Below are positions 35,411 through 49,100 of a DNA stretch of 64,000 bases, in pieces (position 1 is the stretch's first letter; every line of letters begins with the position of its first letter). The notes below the pieces were generated by a model. It saw only the letters and a list, made by a program, of their open reading frames with translations. It made no database searches and was not told the DNA's origin. The stretch is taken from assembly GCA_018360145.1 (NCBI GenBank), contig SRPY01000095.1, forward strand, positions 1-64,000. Direction: 5' to 3'. A program made the translations under genes and the position numbers. This DNA comes from Claviceps africana (Eukaryota > Ascomycota > Sordariomycetes > Hypocreales > Clavicipitaceae).

Positions 35411-35716
35411 ATACTGCTATAATACAGCCTATTTAGTTAGCCTAGTTTCTTAGGGTTTAGATCTACTAAAAACTATACTAATAAATACATTAAAAGAAAG
35501 TTAAAGTAAAACTAAAGTAGTAATAACTTATATTTATAGTATTAGTAATATCTACTTAAGGCTACTTACTTAATAACGCTTACCTTCTCTATATATAGAT
35601 AATTTAAAGTATAGTTATATATAATATAGCTTTACACTATACCTTTGTAGAAATAAATAGTAAGGCAAAAGGTATTACTAAAGTATTTATTATTAAATAG
35701 TTAAAATGCCTTAAAA

Positions 35717-35729
35717 TAGTTATTAATAT
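35717..35729. repeat. Target-site duplication of nested LINE B, left
   Basis: TAGTTATTAATAT is identical to 42550-42562. The (TAT)n tail of the minus-strand LINE B begins directly after it. Confidence 0.85.
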
Positions 35730-37448
35730 TATTATTATTATTATTATTATTTACTCTAGGGGGCATAGAGCCCTTAGCTAGTACCTTATCTTAGTAACCT
35801 ATATAGAAAAAACCCTAAAATAGAGGGGAAAACCTATATATAGTAGTAGGTATAGGTGCTAAAGGGGCCTAAGTTAGGCCTTAAGTAGTGTTTATTATAA
35901 AAATTAATATACTACTAGCTAAGCTTTAGCTATAGTTACTAAAAGGAGTTTAATAGAGAGCGTAAGTAGTGTATATAGAAAGGTATATAAAAACGCATTA
36001 AATTTAAAGGGGGGAGGGATAGAGGCTCTATAGGCCTAGGTTAAGCTCTATTTAAGGCTAAGCTAGGTTATTAAAAGGGGTGTAGTATACTAGCTATACA
36101 CTGTAAAATGTAAGGTAATATAGAAGGTTATAAAAGGTTATAGGTTATAATATAGCTATGCTGCTAATTTAAAGGCACGCTAATTATTAAATTAAGTAAT
36201 TATTATACGCTAAATTATTAAAAGTTACTAATTTAGCAGGTACTAAATATAGAACTAGGTTAGGCCTTAATAGTAAATAGTGTAGGTATAGTATAGTAGT
36301 AGGATAGTAGTTATTAATTATCTAAATAGGTTTAATGTATTAATAAATAATTTAGTAAGTAATCTAAGGCGCTGCTCTTTTTTTATAAATAAAGGAGACC
36401 CTTTTAAAGGTTTTTCCTCTTTTTCTCTCCTTCTCTCCTTATATTTAGTTAAAAAATTATAAGTATCTCTTTCCTTTTTAAAATTTAGCGTAGGCTATTT
36501 TAGTCTCTATATTAAAGCTAGTTTAAACCTTTAATATTATATTAATTCTAAGTAGTAAAGAAAATAGCTAGTTAATTAAAAGTTAAAGGCCCTTTAATAA
36601 ATACTTAGTTCCCTTTTATACCTATTTAGGCTTTAACTTTAACCTATATAGTGTATAAAGTAGGTATTTCTATACTCCCTTTACCTTACTAAAATAGAAG
36701 ATTTTAATGCCTATTATTATAATTAATTTAATAAGTATTTAATATAGATTTATAGTAGGGCTACTATAGCTAACTTAAATTCTAAGTATTAGTTTAAATT
36801 GTTTTAAATATATATAGCTTAGTAAGTTATATTTAATAAGTTTAAGGTTTAATATAAAGCTAAGTTAAATATTAACTAAAGTAGGCCCTACTTAATATAG
36901 TAGTAGTTTATAATATAGTATAAAAAGTTATAGACTTTTAAGCTTAATATAACTTAAGTAATTTTATAGTATTTAATATAAATTTAACTTAATCCCTTAA
37001 TAGAGGTATATTAGTAATTAATATTATATAGTGTAATTTATATAGAGTTATTTAGTAAATAGCTAAGCGCCTTATTAATATTAAGTTAGCTTTAATATAA
37101 GGTCTAAGTTAGGCCCTTACTATAACTACTAACTATAGCAGTATTTTTAAGTGTAAAATATTAATTTATATAAACTAAATTACTTATTTATTAAAGTAAT
37201 AGAATAACTTAATAGAATAGTCTTTAGTAGGAGTAAATAAGGCCTATATTAGCTTTAAAGTAGTAATAAAGGGGTTTAAAGATAGAGAGAGAGGGGATAA
37301 TAATAGTAGTAGTAAAGTAAAGAGAGAAAGGGTTTAAAAAAGGGGCTATAATAAAAGAGGTATAGGGATATATAGGCAGCCCTATAGCTAGCTTTATAGT
37401 TAATAAGTTTAGGTTTTCTACTTTCTTTTGTTTTTCCCTTTGTTTTTA

Positions 37449-37501
<53 letters not shown>

Positions 37502-40500
37502 CCTTTTACCTTTATCTCTTTTTTTTTTATAAATAAAATAAAACGATTTAAGGCTTAATTTAGTTATATATTAGTACTAGTATAAATGCTAAAGTGTAAT
37601 ATACTAATAGTTTAAAGTAGTAGAGGTAAAGCGGTAAGGAGGCCTATATTAAGCCTATATTAAGGATTAAAAGGTATTATTATTTACTGCTATTTATTCT
37701 ATAAAGTAAAGGCAAGTTAATAGTGTAGAAGGTAACTAATTTTAAGGAGCTACTTCACTAAGTATTATATAAAGCTAAGTTAGTTAAGGGCAGTATAAAT
37801 CTCCTTTAAATTTTAAATTAAGCCTACTTTAAACTTTAAGGGGTAAAGGTAGTTATATTTAAAGTATTAAAGGATAAAGTAGTAGATATCTTTATAGTTA
37901 CTTTAATAGTAATATATTACTAAGTCTATACTAAAGATATAATAAAAGTAAAGAAAGGAGTTAAGGCTAATCTTTTTAATATAAAGCTAAACTAAGGCTA
38001 ATAATTTAAACTTAGTAAGGTAATAGTAAAATTAAAGTACCTTTTTTTTAAAGTAAAAGTTTAGGTTTTATTTAGCTATAGTAAGGTATTAGCTTAAGTG
38101 CTAGTAAACTACTAAGGTTTATTTTTAAAGCTATTGCTTTTTTTAATTTAATTTTAGTATTTTAAATATAAAGGATATAGTAGGGTTTAGTAGAGGCTAA
38201 GTTAAAAGTAGTATATAGTTAATATAGAGTTATTTTCTATATTAAACATTATATTAAAGGTAGGTTACTATTAAAGTATAGGCTATTTAAATTTAATTAG
38301 CTATTCTATTTACCTTATTTCTATTATAGAAACATTAGGTATAGTAATTAAGGTATAGGTCTAAAAAGGGGATTACTGCCTTAGTTTTAACTAAGAACTA
38401 TAGCGTAGCTTTATAAATATTAGTAATAATATAAAGATATTAAGTTTACTTTATAGTAAGGGCTTTAGTAATACCTTTAGCTATACCTTTATATTTAGTT
38501 AGGGTGTAATATAAGCCTATACTATAGTTAATAAAGCTTTAAATAACTTAAGTGTAGAGGAGTCTAGACTTATATAGTAAGTACCTTTAAGTAAATATAA
38601 AAATATAGTAAAGGTAAGTTATTATTATATTAGTTTTATAGTAAGCTTAAGCTAATAGGCCTTCTATTAAAGTTTATAATAAATTTAAATATTAAGGAAA
38701 TAGGCTAACTATACTAGCTAAACTATTATAGTCTTAAGTTAAATTAATATTATTATTAGCTATCTCTTTTTATTAAAGTAAATAAATTTACTTTTTTATA
38801 AATAAAACTTTAAGCTTAATTTATAGAACTATTTCTAATAAACTACCTAAGTAGTTTTAAGTTAAGCTTAGGTCTTCTTTATTATATAGCTATATACTAA
38901 GATATTAATATTATTAAAAAACCTAAGTATTAATATAGAGTTAACTATTATAAGTTTAATATAAAGTAAGGTAATATAGAAAAGGAAGAGAATTAAAGAT
39001 ATAAAGGACCCTTAGGGGACCCCTGTAGGTACTATATAAAGGGCTACTATTTAGCTATTAAATATAAAGTAGGCTTTATATAATATAGTAAAGGCTTAGG
39101 TTTAGCACGCTATTTATATAAAGAAATTAGTAGAGACTATTATATAGGTAAGTTTTATATAATATACTATATTAAAGGCAGCTAAGATATTAAGCTAAAG
39201 AAGTAATATAATATTGCTATAATACTATATTATATATATAGCTTTTATTAAAATAGTAAGGGCTACCTCTATAAAATAATTAGTATAGTTATTTATTTAA
39301 AGCTTTAAAAGAGCGCTGCCCTCCTTAGCTATATAGATAATTTACACTGCTACCGCTACTTTTAATACCTTATTTATAACGCTAAAAAGGGAGATTAACC
39401 TCTATATATTAGTATACTTTCTTTTTTTTAGTAACTTTCCTAGCTTATAAAGAATTATAACTTTAGCTTTTTAAAATAAAGCTAAGTAGTGCTTAATATA
39501 GCAGTATATATTAAGTAAGTTAAAAAGGACGTTAATAAGTAGTTTACTATAGGCTTTAAAGAACTCTATTAAAAGCTTATTAAGTTTAAGGGCTTTCTAG
39601 CTAGCTAGTTCTTTAATTATATTATATATCTCTAAGGCTATAAAGTAGTCTTCCTTTAAAAATATAGTAAAGTTAAGTTAAGGGCTAAGATTAGCTAATA
39701 TATTGTCTATATAAATAGTTAAGGTAAGAAAGAATTTATTAAAGAATGCCTCTACTTTATTATAGTAGAAGGAAGTTAAGGGCGTACTATTACTACTATA
39801 GTAAAGAGCTAAAACTTAAGTAGTTTTAAGTAGTAAGCTATTATAGAGTTAAGTTTATTATTTTAATTTCTAAAGGTTACTCTTTTTAGCTATTATATCT
39901 ACTACTATATAGCGTTAAGAGCTATATTATTTATTATAAATAACTTATTCTTAATTTAAAGCTATATTAATAGTAGCTTACTAGCTTACCTTAGTGTAGT
40001 AGCGTTATTAAAGTCTTTAAATATATTTTATATTATAAATAGCTTTATAGATCTTAAAGGTCTACTATAGCTATACTTTAAGGGCATTATAAAGGCCCTT
40101 TAATATAAAAAGGGTAGTAATAGTAGTAAGTTTAGCTATAAACTATATAGTAAAGGAGTTAATTTAATAAAAGGTATTAAAGGTAGTTAATATAAAGAAG
40201 GGGTAAAAGCAGTACACTGCCTTTATAATAGTAAGTATTCTATTTATTTAAAGATATTTAAAGTAATATAAAGGTTATTTAATAATGGTAGTTATTAAAC
40301 TATAATTATAAAAGGTAATATAAATAAGCTATAGAATATAGTTAAATTTAATAATATTAAATTCTCCTAAAAATTAGGTTTAAAGATTAATAAAGAACTA
40401 AATATAGTTAATAGTGCTATATCTTTTACTTTATATTTATTATATTATTTTACCTTAAATTATAATAAGCTTAAGTCGCTATTAAGTTATAACTATTAAA

Positions 40501-42549
40501 AGTTTATTACTACTAAATAATATATAGCTATATTAGTTTTAAAGGGGGTAGTATTAATTAAAGTTATTAATAAAGATATAGTAATACTATAGTAGTTCTA
40601 TAAAAAAGTTATAAAGGGGAGTTATTTAGTTATAGTAATAAATAAAAAAGTAAATAGAGTAAATATTAATGTTATAAAGGGTTATAGTATATTAATTAGT
40701 GCTAAACTATATTATCTATAAGCTAAGGCTATATTAATAGTAAATATAAATAACTATTCTTTTACTTTAAGCTATAAGTTAATAAAAACCTAAGCTTAGG
40801 TTTAGAGGGTCTTTATTAATACTATATAGTTCTTACATTACTACTATATTAGTTTTAGGTTAAAACTTAAGAGCTAAGTAAATAAGTTATATCTTTTTCT
40901 ATATATTCTAGTATATTACTTATAATATTATATTTAATTAAAGGGTAAGGGGGTTTTTTATAATAAAGGGGCTAACTTAGTATTAAAGTAGTAGCTAAAG
41001 AAGGCTTTAATAGCGCTTTAAAGCCTTAATAAAAGAGATATAAATATTATATTAAGGCTTAGGTATTAGTTATAGCTGCCTTAAGGGCGCCTACTATACT
41101 TTTAAGGTAAGGCTTTATTAAAGAGAGTATTACTAACCTATCTATATTAGCTATAGGTTTAAACCTTAGTTTAGCTATTTATATCTATAGAGGTTAGTGT
41201 AGGTAGGGCAGTGAAGCTATTAAGCTAGCTTAAGTATATAGTATAGGCTTTTATTTAGCAGTTATTAGTAATTAAGCAATGTTTTAACTAAGTAAGGTAG
41301 GTGTCTATATAGTTAGTGTATTACTCCTACTCTATACCTATAATAACTAGGTAATTAGTTTTAAAAGCATACTTAATAGCAGTGTAGCGGCTATAATATA
41401 GGGTTATAGTGTAGTATATAGTAATATAGCTAAATTTAAAGCATTAATAGTATTAGTATAGGTAGAGAGCTTTATTATATAGTTTAGCTTTAAATATTTT
41501 AGCTTTATAAATAACTCCTCTATAGTATAGTCTATTAGCTATATTAATATCTTTAATTTTAAAAATAAAGAGGGCTTATATTACAGTGCTATAGGGTTTC
41601 TATACTATAACTTTAGTAATACTACTACTATTAGTAAAGGTAAGGTAGTAAAGAATGTCCTCCTTAGCAACTTAATATATATAATAAATAGGGAATCCTT
41701 TAATAATAATACTAAACATTTATTAGTTTAACGTTACTTTTAAGCTAAAGGTAGTTTAGATTTATTTTATATCTTTAGTATAGAGTTAAGCTATATCTTT
41801 AAAGGTAACTACTATATTACTGCTATAGAGGCGCTTTATAGCCACTATAGTGTCTTTATTTATAGCTTTATTAATAGTATAAATAATATCTTTTAGGCTA
41901 CGTTATTTAACTACTTTACTAATTAAATTACCCTTAATAATAGTCTCTCTATAAATATAAAGCAGTACTGCTATAGAGGTAGCTAGGCAAATAAGCTTAT
42001 TAGTTATTAAGGTAGCGCTGTTAGCTATAATTCTAGTCTATATTATAGCTAGTGTAGTTTTAAGCTAAATAGCCTTTTTAATTGCCCTTTTAACTGTTAC
42101 TTTAAGGTTAGTAGTTATAACTAGTTCTTAAAGGTTAGTAGGTTACTTATAATAGGCCTACGTTATTTTTACATTAATAATATATAGAACGACCTTTTAA
42201 ACTCCTTTTAGTAAAAAGGTTAGTATAAGCTTAGCAATTTTATTGTATTTTTATTATAAATAGACCGGTACTTAGTCCTAAGCTATGTTAACTATAGTGT
42301 TAACTTAGTTTTCTACTATAGACTTACTATAGTAGGTAAGGGGATTATAATAACTCTATAAAAGGCTATAGTTTTTTATATTAATATTTATTATTATTAC
42401 ACTACCTACTACACTTACGCTCTAAGCCTAATACACTATTGTAAGAGAGAGTAAATAGGTATAGCAAAACTTTTTATCTGCTTTTTAAGTTAATCTAAGT
42501 TAATTCCGTAGCGTTATTACGGTGCGGGCGAAATCGCGAAAGTTTTTAA
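35730..42549 (-). mobile_element. LINE family B, full-length nested copy (about 6.8 kb)
   Basis: This is a complete minus-strand B element with a 13-bp duplication inside the truncated A copy. The 5' box lies at 42500-42541, ORF1 knuckle-region sequence near 41480-41580, and the reverse transcriptase active-site remnant near 38900-38930. A 47-base A-run (sense strand) lies at 37501-37455. The last ~1.7 kb ends with GGGCTC...GCCCCC and a (TAA)n tail at 35730-35750. It is the reference for B in this window. It is RIP-degraded but less so than the 17520 and 5565 copies. All frames are closed. Confidence 0.9.
37455..37501 (-). repeat. Homopolymer of 47 T (A-run in LINE B sense)
   Basis: An uninterrupted T run is flanked by T/C-rich sequence. 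The equivalent place in the B copy at 56620-60387 (about 58224-58280) is a T-rich but interrupted tract, so the run is a conserved feature of the family that has expanded or decayed. Confidence 0.9.
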
Positions 42550-42562
42550 TAGTTATTAATAT
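42550..42562. repeat. Target-site duplication of nested LINE B, right
   Basis: TAGTTATTAATAT lies directly beyond the 5' end of the nested LINE B. The interrupted LINE A resumes with AGCTATACTTTAG-type sequence. Confidence 0.85.
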
Positions 42563-43873
42563 ATTTAAAGCTATACTTTAGTTCTTTATTAAAATTAAGG
42601 TAGTAATCACCTTAATTAACCTATATTTAAACTTTTAATCCTTTAGTTTTTATAAAAGAATTAAAAGTAATAGTATAGTAAATAAAATATACACTACTTA
42701 TATAATAGTAATAAGCTAACTCCGCCACTGCTACTGCCGCTATTAAGGCTAACTACTCTATATAAATAACTACTTTAAATATATACTATTTATATCCTAA
42801 CTATATAACTACCTTATAAAGCCTTTATTAATAAAAGCTTTAGCCTTTAAATAAAAAAACTACTAGTATTATATATAAACTATAGTAAAAGTATATTAGA
42901 CTTAGTTAGGATTAATAGTAGCTAAATATAAGCCCTAATTTATATTTACTTTAAAAGTTATTTAGCTTTATAAAGGGCTAGTTAAGTATAAATTTATTGC
43001 TTTAATATAAATATATATAGAAAAGATTAGCCTTAACTCCTTTCTCTTTTTTTAATATATATTTAATATAGATTTATTAATTTACTACTATTAAACTAAC
43101 TTTAAAGACCACTACTACCTTTTATTATTATACTTAGTTTATAATTATATATAACTAATTAATACTAAGCTATTTTTACTTTATAACTACTATAATATAT
43201 ATATTATACTTTACTTAAATAAGCTAGCTATATCCTTTATAAAATAGCTTATTAATATATAAAGACTGCCTTAATTTACCTTAATATACTATTTATAAAG
43301 GTAATAGAACTAAAACTACTAATAAAGTAAAGCCTCTTTAATATTACACTATAACTACTATATATCTCTATAGGGCTTTAAAGAGGAAAGATATAGCTAA
43401 AGAGTAAGGCTTTAAAGAAGAAAGAAAGACTATAATATAGCCTTAAAGAGGAAGGATATAGCTAGTAAGTAAGGCTTTTAAGAAGCTAGTAGTTAATTTT
43501 TAATAATAAAGTGGCGACTAGCTAAGCATAGAGCAGCACTAAGTTAAACCCTAATTTAAGCGCTAAAGGTAATATACCTCCCCCTCTTAATATTATACTA
43601 CACTACTATCACTAGCTTCCTAACCCTTTACTACGCTATTTTAATAACGTTATTTACACTATATACTCTTTAGTAACACTAGCTAAGATAAGCTAGCTAT
43701 ACACTAACTCTTATAGCTAGCACCTACTTAAAACTATATTAGCTCTAAGGCGGATACCCTATGGTAGTATATAGGTTTTCCTCCCTACTCTAGGGTTTTT
43801 CCTATATAGATTAAGTAGTAGAGGTACTAGATACTAGGCTAAAAGCCTAGCTAGCGTAAATAAATAAATAAAT

Positions 43874-43886
43874 AAATATTAAGCTT
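43874..43886. repeat. Target-site duplication of truncated LINE A, right
   Basis: AAATATTAAGCTT adjoins the (TAAA)n tail and matches 35204-35216. Confidence 0.8.
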
Positions 43887-46180
43887 ATTACTTACTCTTT
43901 AATCATTAACCTTACTTTAAAACTAATTTTTATTTACTATTTATTTTTATTTACTTTTTTTTATTATTATTTATTAATAATAAACCTTTTACCTTTACCT
44001 TTACTTTATTTTTTTTTAAAAAAAAGCTTAAAAGCTTTTTTTAACTATTTAATTTATTAATTACTGCTTTATTTATTTATATATTTTATTTATTTAAGTT
44101 TACTATTTACTTATTATTTATTTATTTACTATTTACTATCTTTATTAATTATTTAATTAATTTATGAAAACTCTTAAATTAAATTTAACTCTTTTATTTT
44201 ATTATTAATTTTCTTTAATTTCTTTATTTCTTTATTTCTTTTTTTGTTAATTAAATACTTTAAATAGCTTTTTTATTATTTTAATTTTTCTTTTTTTTAT
44301 TTATATTTTATAAACTTAATATAAAACAAAGAGAAAGTATATTAATAGTAATAATAAAAGTATTTTTAATAATAAAAGTTTTATATTTAAATATAGCTTT
44401 AATTAAAAGTTTTTTAATATTTTTAAAAGTATATTTCTTTTTTAAAAAAGATATTAAAAAATAAAAATTATTATAGTTTTTTTAATACTTTAAATAAATA
44501 GTTTAATTATAAATATTATTAACTTTTTAAATATAATTACTATATACTTTATTTTTTACTTTTATAAAAAAAATATAGCTAAAAAAAAAGTATTTATATA
44601 TTTATTAAAAGGTATAATAATATAAATATAGGTATTTATATATAAAAAGTAATAAAGATTATTATTTTCTTTAAATAAATATATAAGAAAAGTAAGCTAT
44701 TATTTAAAATACTTAACTATAGCTATAAAAAAACCTTAAAATAAGCTATTTTAATAGAAATTAAAGTAACTTTAGTGTTTTTAAAGACTACTTTTTAAAT
44801 AATTAAATATTTTTAAAAATATAACTTAAAAAGCTTAGCTTAAAGATTGATAGCTAATAAATATATAGCTAAATATTTAAAGTAATTTTTAATTTTCTTC
44901 TTTTTTAATATAACTATAAAATATAAAGGAATACTACCTTTTTTAATATTAATATTTAAAAGTATAGTAATTTAAAAAAGATAATAAAACTTAAATTTAT
45001 TAGCTTTAGTTTATATTATTTAATTAAATAGTTATTTACTATATAAATACTTATATTTACTTTTATTATATTTCCTTTACCTTACTATTTTAAAGTATTA
45101 ATTAATAATAAAAACTATTTATAAAGCCTTTTAATAATGATATTAATAATATTTAAAAGATTAAATAAAGGCTAATTATTAGAATTTATAATTATAAAAA
45201 CCTAATTAATTAAATAATTAAATAAAAAAAGAGTATTAAAAAGTAAAAGAAAAAGAGAAGTATATATATAAAAAGAAAAACTATTAATATAAAAATTAAA
45301 AGAGGCTAAACTATAATTTATTTATTTTATTAAAATAAATAATAATAGCTACTATTAGTTAATAACTACTTTAATAAATAAAGCTATTAATTAATGTCTT
45401 AAAGAAGTTTATTTTTCTCTTAATAATTACTTAATAGTATTGGTTTATAAATAATAAATTAAAGTTAATATAAAAAAAACCCCTTTACCTTACTTAATTA
45501 AATTCTTTTTTTCTTTTTCTTTTATACTCTTTTTTTATAATATTTTTTACTACTTATTATATTTAAAGCTTTTATCTCTTATTAAAAAAATACTTTATTT
45601 TAACTTATTTTTTATAGGCTTATATATTTCCTAAAACCTATACTTATTTAAATTATTATTTCTCTATATTATTAATATAATTATAAAAGAAATTACCTTC
45701 TTTAATTTTTTTTAAATATTTGATACTTAAACCTTTTAATTAAAAATAAAAGAATATATTTTATAAAAATTTAAAATTTTTAAAAATATTTTATAACTTA
45801 AAGAAAGAGTAATAAATCCTTTTACTTTTAACTATTTACTTATTTTTATAGCTATTTATTAAATATATAAGTAAAATAAATATTTCTTTACTATAAATAA
45901 AGTACTTTTTATTAATAAATATTTTAAGTAAATACTTTAAGTTTAGCTTATAGTCTTTTAATTAAAAATTAAATAGCTTATTTATATTAAAAAGTATAAT
46001 TTTTAAACTTTAATATTATTAATTATAAAGAAGTTTTATTTTTAAAAGAATAATAAAAAGAAAGCTATTAATAAACTTATATAATTAATATTTATAAGCT
46101 TCTAAAAGCTTTATTTATAAACTTATAAAATAAATAGCTTAATTAATTTATACTTTTTATTATAATAAAGATTATTAAAT
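43887..46180. other. Old AT-rich host tract, unclassified
   Basis: By the target duplications at both sides this is contiguous with 30708-35216 on the left and 51864-51996 on the right once LINEs are removed. It could be the 3' end of the gypsy-like element or something else. No LTR matching 21138-21390 and no coding motif was recognised. The plus strand is T-rich at 43900-44300. Confidence 0.4.
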
Positions 46181-46194
46181 AAAGTTTTAAAGAT
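46181..46194. repeat. Target-site duplication of LINE A copy 4, left
   Basis: AAAGTTTTAAAGAT precedes the 5' end of A copy 4 and is repeated at 51850-51863. Confidence 0.85.
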
Positions 46195-49100
46195 GGAAAC
46201 GAGAGATTTTCGCCCGCACCGCTACAGCGACGCGGAATTAACTCTAAACCGCTTAAAAAGAGCAAAAAACGATTTCTTATATCTATTTACCCCCCTCCTT
46301 AATAGTATATTAATACTAAAGTATAAGCATAGTAGGTGCTAAGATATTAATAAATATTAATAGTAGAAATTATAATAGCTTTATCTATAGCTAATACTAT
46401 TTTAATATAAGCTAAGGTAAATTTATAATAGAACTATAAGTTAAATCTATATTACCTTTAGTAAGTAAGCTAATATTAAATTACCTTAAGGTTAAATATA
46501 AAGAATTAATAAAACCTATTTTAATATTAATGCTAAAGAGTGTGTAAAATATTATTCTCTATATAAATAATATAGCTATAATATATAGCTAATATAAAGC
46601 CTTTATATCTACTACTTTAGAGGCTTCTTCCCCCCCTTTAAATATAATTACTATTTAAAACCTTAAATAAACTATTAAATAAGTGGTTAAAAAGGTAATT
46701 AATAGTAGCTTTACTATAGAACTAAATTAGGTAAGTATTATAATATAAGGTATAACTACACTTACTGCTTTAATTTATATTATTATTATAGTAGTACTGC
46801 TTTAAATTTATTATAAAACTATTATTAAAGGTTTATTTATCTTTAAAGTAGTTTAAAATAAATCCTTTAAAGATATTATTAAAGCTATTAACTATACTAT
46901 AGAAACTAATACTATAATAGTAATATACTAACTCTATAGTAGTAATACTATAGTTATATTTTATAATATAGCGAAACCTTATACTAAAAATATAATTTAA
47001 ATTTAAACTATATTTAAACTAAAAGTAATACTTAACCACTACCTTTTTAACGTTATTATTAAAGGCTTCCCTATTTAATACTTTAAAAACTAAGTAATAA
47101 ATAAAATCTTATAAAACTTTATAAAGGATAATAGCTTAAAATTAATATAAATATAGATATAGAAACCCTATATAACCTTTACTAAGTCCCCTTTAATTAT
47201 TAAAATTAATAAAATTAAGGTAGCTAACTATTTATAAGGCTTCCCTATTTAATACTTTAAAAACTAAGTAATAAATAAAATCTTATAAAACTTTATAAAG
47301 GATAATAGCTTAAAATTAATATAAATATAGATATAGAAACCCTATATAACCTTTACTAAGTCCCCTTTAATTATTAAAATTAATAAAATTAAGGTAGCTA
47401 ACTATTTATATTACTTTAAAGTTATTTATAAAGTAGAAATATTTAAAGCTACGCTATATAATAATACCCTTTACCTTTATTAATACTATAACTGCTTTTA
47501 ATTTAAATATATTATAGTATACTATAATATAGTACTACACTATAGTTATTATAATACTAAGCGCTATAAAGCTAAAGAGTTAGCTTACCTAGCCCTAATA
47601 GAGGCAATATAGAAACGCTATATAAACTATATAAAACAGCACTCTATATAGTTATAACAATATAATATTATTAATAAGCAGTAGTATTATATCTATAATA
47701 TATACCTAAGCTAGCCTTAAGCCTTTATTGCCCCTTCCTTAACATTAAAAAGAGATAAATAAATAAAGGTTACTTTATATAATTATTACTATAACACTAG
47801 TAACCCTTTATTATAGGAGGTATTACTATAGAAATATATTAGCTAACCTTAAACCTACCTATTTAACTCTTAATTAGCATTAACTTAATAAAGCGCTATA
47901 AAGGCCTTCTTTAATTAATAATCTATCTTTAGTATAGGTCTAAATATATAGATATTAACCTAATAGTCCCTTTAATATATATAACTAAAGTTATATATTA
48001 AAATATATAAAAAAAAACCTATTTTATACACCTAGTGCTAAAAACCTATACTAAAACTAATATAATTATAATATAGAAACTAAATATAATTAATAAACAC
48101 CCGCTTAACCTAAGCTTTAGCTACTATTAACTTACTACTTAAAGAGAATAAACTATATTATATATTTATTATTAATATAGAACTATATTATAGTTAACTT
48201 ATAATAGCATTAACTAATATATAATTAATATAAAAGGCTATAATATATACTTAATATACTCTTTAATATATAAACTAAGCTAAACTATACCCTTTATTAA
48301 ATTTATAGTAGCTACACTATAACCCTAAAGTGTATTTATTAGTAACTTTAATTAATATTACTTTCTATAGAACTACTATAGTAAGATATTTTTAAATAGT
48401 AAACTTCTTTTATTAATAGTAAAGTAATAGTAACTTAAACTTACTATATTATAAAATAAGGTTATATAGTTCTTTTATAGTAAATATAGTAGCACTATTA
48501 ACTATATCTAAACTACCTTTAATATAACTATTAAATACTTAGGGGGCCTTAACCTTATTAAGTCTAACTATATTCTATAGCTTATATAAATTAATACTGC
48601 TATTAGTAAAAGGCCTAACTATAGTTATATATTTAAATAGCTAAGAATAGACTAAGAACTAATTATAGCTAAGGCAGCAGTATAGTTCTAAACTTATAAC
48701 ACTAAAGACCTACTTTTAACACTATATAAAATTAATATATACACTAAATAGATTATAAGCGAGCTTTAAATAATAGTATAAGTAGTAGTTCTATATAGAC
48801 TTTAAGGCAGCCTTAAACTAAACTTATAGTAAAACTATAGAATAAAGTAAATAATATAAAACGTAAAAAGGGCGCTATAATAATAGCAGTTGTTGCAAAC
48901 TAAAGCTAATTAATAACTTATAACTAAGGCAGCTTAAACGTAATTTTAGGTTATTTATAAGGAACGGCGTAGTTTCTAGTAAGCTGTAGTTTACACTGCT
49001 TTTACTTATTAAAATAGCCTTTAGAAACTTAAATACTAAGTATAGCTTTAAAGTAGACTCCCTTTAAAATAATAACTTATACTTAACCTCCTTTAAAGGG

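Larger units (their letters stand above)
35217..43873 (+). mobile_element. LINE family A, 5'-truncated copy split by LINE B
   Basis: Only the 3' ~1.8 kb of A is present (35217-35729 and 42563-43873). The copy starts inside the reverse transcriptase, right at the active site. A 13-bp duplication flanks it, so the truncation is the usual incomplete reverse transcription of LINEs and not a later deletion. It ends in GCTAGCG and (TAAA)n at about 43855-43873. Its first ~180 bases are strikingly less RIP-mutated than any other copy. A full LINE B in minus orientation interrupts it. Confidence 0.85.

Noticed and set aside
43887..46180. A 3' LTR or transposase gene in the AT-rich tract
   Set aside because: No stretch matched the candidate 5' LTR at 21138 and no transposase or chromodomain motif could be read in either strand.
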